From: Gorsachius magnificus | Lineage: Eukaryota > Chordata > Aves > Pelecaniformes > Ardeidae | Reading direction: 5' to 3' | NCBI GenBank assembly: GCA_034008185.1 | Contig: CM067083.1 | Coordinates: 116,086,837-116,150,836, forward strand | Length of the DNA stretch: 64,000 nucleotides | In this document: positions 61,851 through 64,000 of the stretch, one piece after another | How positions within the stretch are numbered: the first letter of the stretch is position 1 | Layout of the letters: each line of letters starts with the position of its first letter | Made by a program: the position numbers and the translations under genes | The notes under the pieces: generated by a model | What the model saw: only the letters and a program-made list of their open reading frames with translations | Database searches by the model: none | What the model was told of the DNA's origin: nothing

Positions 61851-64000
61851 CAATCAGTATTAAAAATGCAGAGGCCTCCTCTGGCAGCTTTAAAAAAACC
61901 CCACCAAAGCACATTTGGATGCAAGTTACCTCTATAAGATTATTTTAAAGTAGGCATTATAATGGCTGATATCTAATATCTTCATTAGTTACTGTTGGAA
62001 TGGAAAATATTTGGACATGACCTTACTGTAGTGTTACCTAATATGCTTTCCCAAAATGAAAATAACAATATTTCTAGAAGAATTCTGCCTCTTCTGCATG
62101 TTTACTGAGAGCATATCTTTGCATTCCTAGAAACAGACAAAAACTATTTACAGAAATCCTTTTATTCCTAATACACTTAAAACTTCTAAAATTGTCTTCC
62201 CGGTTTTCCTTTTTACTTTCCGTATAACCTTTCTTCACTGTCTAACCTCACATTTCCTGTCATTTCCCTTTTTTTTATTTGATCCGATTGTATTTGTTCC
62301 CCTTAGATTTTCAGTCCTGTGTGACTGTATTTTGGTTTTCCAGGACCTAGTATGCTATCAAAATAATGTCAGTTACCACTAACAGTCTCCTATCTAAATT
62401 TATTATTAATTGGCTCATGAACGTTCCCTAATTTTAAGATGTTATGAGGATGTTTTAATACCTGCAGAATGATGTCTCCAGTATTTTGCTCATATTGAAA
62501 TCTCCATAATAGTACAGCTTGCTTTTTTCTCCTTAAGCAGTCTAAAGAAGAGAAATAGATGGGCTATTCTTTTAAGCTCCACTGACAGTAGAAGTTCTGT
62601 GTAAGGCAGCAACAGTCACTGTCACAGTTAGATGAAGACAGCTTATGCTGAAGACAAAGGGCTGTAACAGCCTTAGGTGACTATTTATCTGGTCTGCTTC
62701 AACTGCCTCCACTTCCCTCAGGTGTCAGAGAAACAGCAGGCTGCATGTGTCCGCAGTAGCAGCCAGCTTTCATCTGGTGTTTATTGGAGGTGGCTGAACT
62801 TTTCTCTCCAGTCTTGTGATAGGCATGTCTGAAGTCTGAAGATCAGTGAGGTACTGAGACACTAGCAACCGAAGATGAGGAACATCTGAACAGTTCCTGC
62901 AGACTTCTGCCTGTCTTTACCCAGATTTTCAATTGAGCTGATGGGAGCTTTCTACTCTCAGCCACCATCTTTTTAAGTTGCTCTTCTGGCATAGGCAGGA
63001 GTAGATTATGAGCAATGAATACATGCCTGTGCTATACAGTTGCGGTGCAGTGCAATTCATCACAAAAATCTGCTGTTTCAGAGGAGCACTCAGAAATAAC
63101 ACTGGACATGCATTGATTTTCTGTGTTTGCAGTACCTCTGATCATGTGACAGAAAAATAAAACCATATAGCTGGGGACACTGGGGGAAGAAATACCTGAT
63201 CATGACATTTAGGCACCATGCAATCAGAACAGCCATCCGCAATCACTCATTGTCACTTGCTACAGAGCTGTTGGCAGCACAGAGATTATTATTATTATTA
63301 ATTTATATACAAAATTCTGCTCCCTCTTCTTTTGCCTAATGTTCTCCATTGTCCAAAAACCAGCAATCCACTAACTTTAACCTTCCCAGGTTTCAGTAAC
63401 ATCAACTGATTAAATTCAGTTCCTTTCATTACTCTGACTCCTGGAATTAATACTGACAATTAAATACATAGGCCAAGAAATCTAGCATTGATAGGCTAAA
63501 GTGCGTGACTAAGGACAGGGCCATGATACCAATGTGTATTTGTTTATGGCAATGCCTATGTTTTTTAGCTCCATGATACCCAATTGTGACAAAGCAGAAA
63601 TACTGCATTGTAATTAATAGGAATCATTTAGCAGTCTCAAGTCTTGGACAAGTGTGAATGATAAAAGACAGTATCTATATGTCTGACCCAGAAAAACAAA
63701 AATGCAAATTAGTGGTTACCAAGGCCAAGGAAGGTAATAAATGTAACTAACAGCATCATTAATTGCATGGGAATGATCTACACGCAATAGCAACATAGCA
63801 ATCTTCAAAATAAATTCAGGATTTGCAATGTCTAGATATGCACAGTTTCTAGCATGAGTTAGTTCAGATAGTTACAGTGTACATGTTTACCAAATTCAAA
63901 GGACAGTCTCCTGAGGTTTGAGGTGTTGTTCTGCAGATTGAACAATCTAGTATACTCTTTATCTTCAGTGATTCACTCCCTGAAATTACCATGACTCTGA
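61851..64000. other. Intergenic DNA at the right edge
   Basis: AT-rich with no gene supported. It contains a short (ATT)n run at 63285-63303 only. Confidence 0.6.
63285..63303 (+). repeat. (ATT)n short microsatellite
   Basis: About six ATT units, slightly broken at the right end. Confidence 0.85.

Noticed and set aside
1..64000. CRISPR arrays, operons, bacterial promoters, phage or insertion sequences
   Set aside because: The window is vertebrate nuclear DNA with spliced exons and CR1 elements. No regularly spaced direct repeats or prokaryotic gene blocks are present.
1..64000. tRNA, rRNA or microRNA genes
   Set aside because: I saw no tRNA A/B box pair with a cloverleaf, no rRNA-like block and no convincing hairpin precursor; a covariance-model search would be the decisive test.

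Overview
The window is a vertebrate nuclear locus, most likely from a bird. It has GT-AG introns, AT-rich non-coding DNA with few repeats, and CR1 LINE 3' tails of the avian/sauropsid type. The dominant feature is APOB (apolipoprotein B) on the minus strand. Its initiator ATG is at 33756, and the gene runs to the left edge of the window. I placed 28 exons by reading splice sites and reading phase directly. Together they give 12,075 coding bases, 4,025 uninterrupted codons, and every junction keeps frame. The last exon (exon 29 in human numbering), the stop codon, 3' UTR and poly(A) site lie left of base 1 and are not in the window.

Layout. 1-33756: the APOB gene, with a giant exon 26 (2045-9625, 7,581 bases) coding for about 63% of the visible protein. 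33757-34060: purine-rich 5' UTR, TATA box, and an HNF4 + C/EBP-like proximal promoter module that resembles the human APOB promoter. 34060-64000: about 30 kb with no gene I can support. It holds a CR1 fragment (about 37068-37340), a decayed Ty3/Gypsy-type reverse-transcriptase remnant (about 37660-38180), a polypyrimidine and a polypurine tract, a longer CR1 copy (60663 to about 61850), microsatellites, and otherwise plain AT-rich DNA.

Function. The encoded protein would be the large structural apolipoprotein of VLDL/LDL. It has a leucine-rich signal peptide, a vitellogenin-like N-terminal lipid-transfer module (exons 2 to about 20), and long amphipathic beta and alpha belts (exons 21-28). 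The LDL-receptor site B basic cluster is conserved. The CAA codon that mammals edit to UAA in intestine is present, but its mooring sequence is altered, so a full-length apoB-100-type product is expected in all tissues. I found no undescribed multi-gene system. The observations most worth a second look are the Gypsy-type fossil upstream of APOB, the altered editing site, the weakened receptor site A, and the conserved promoter module.
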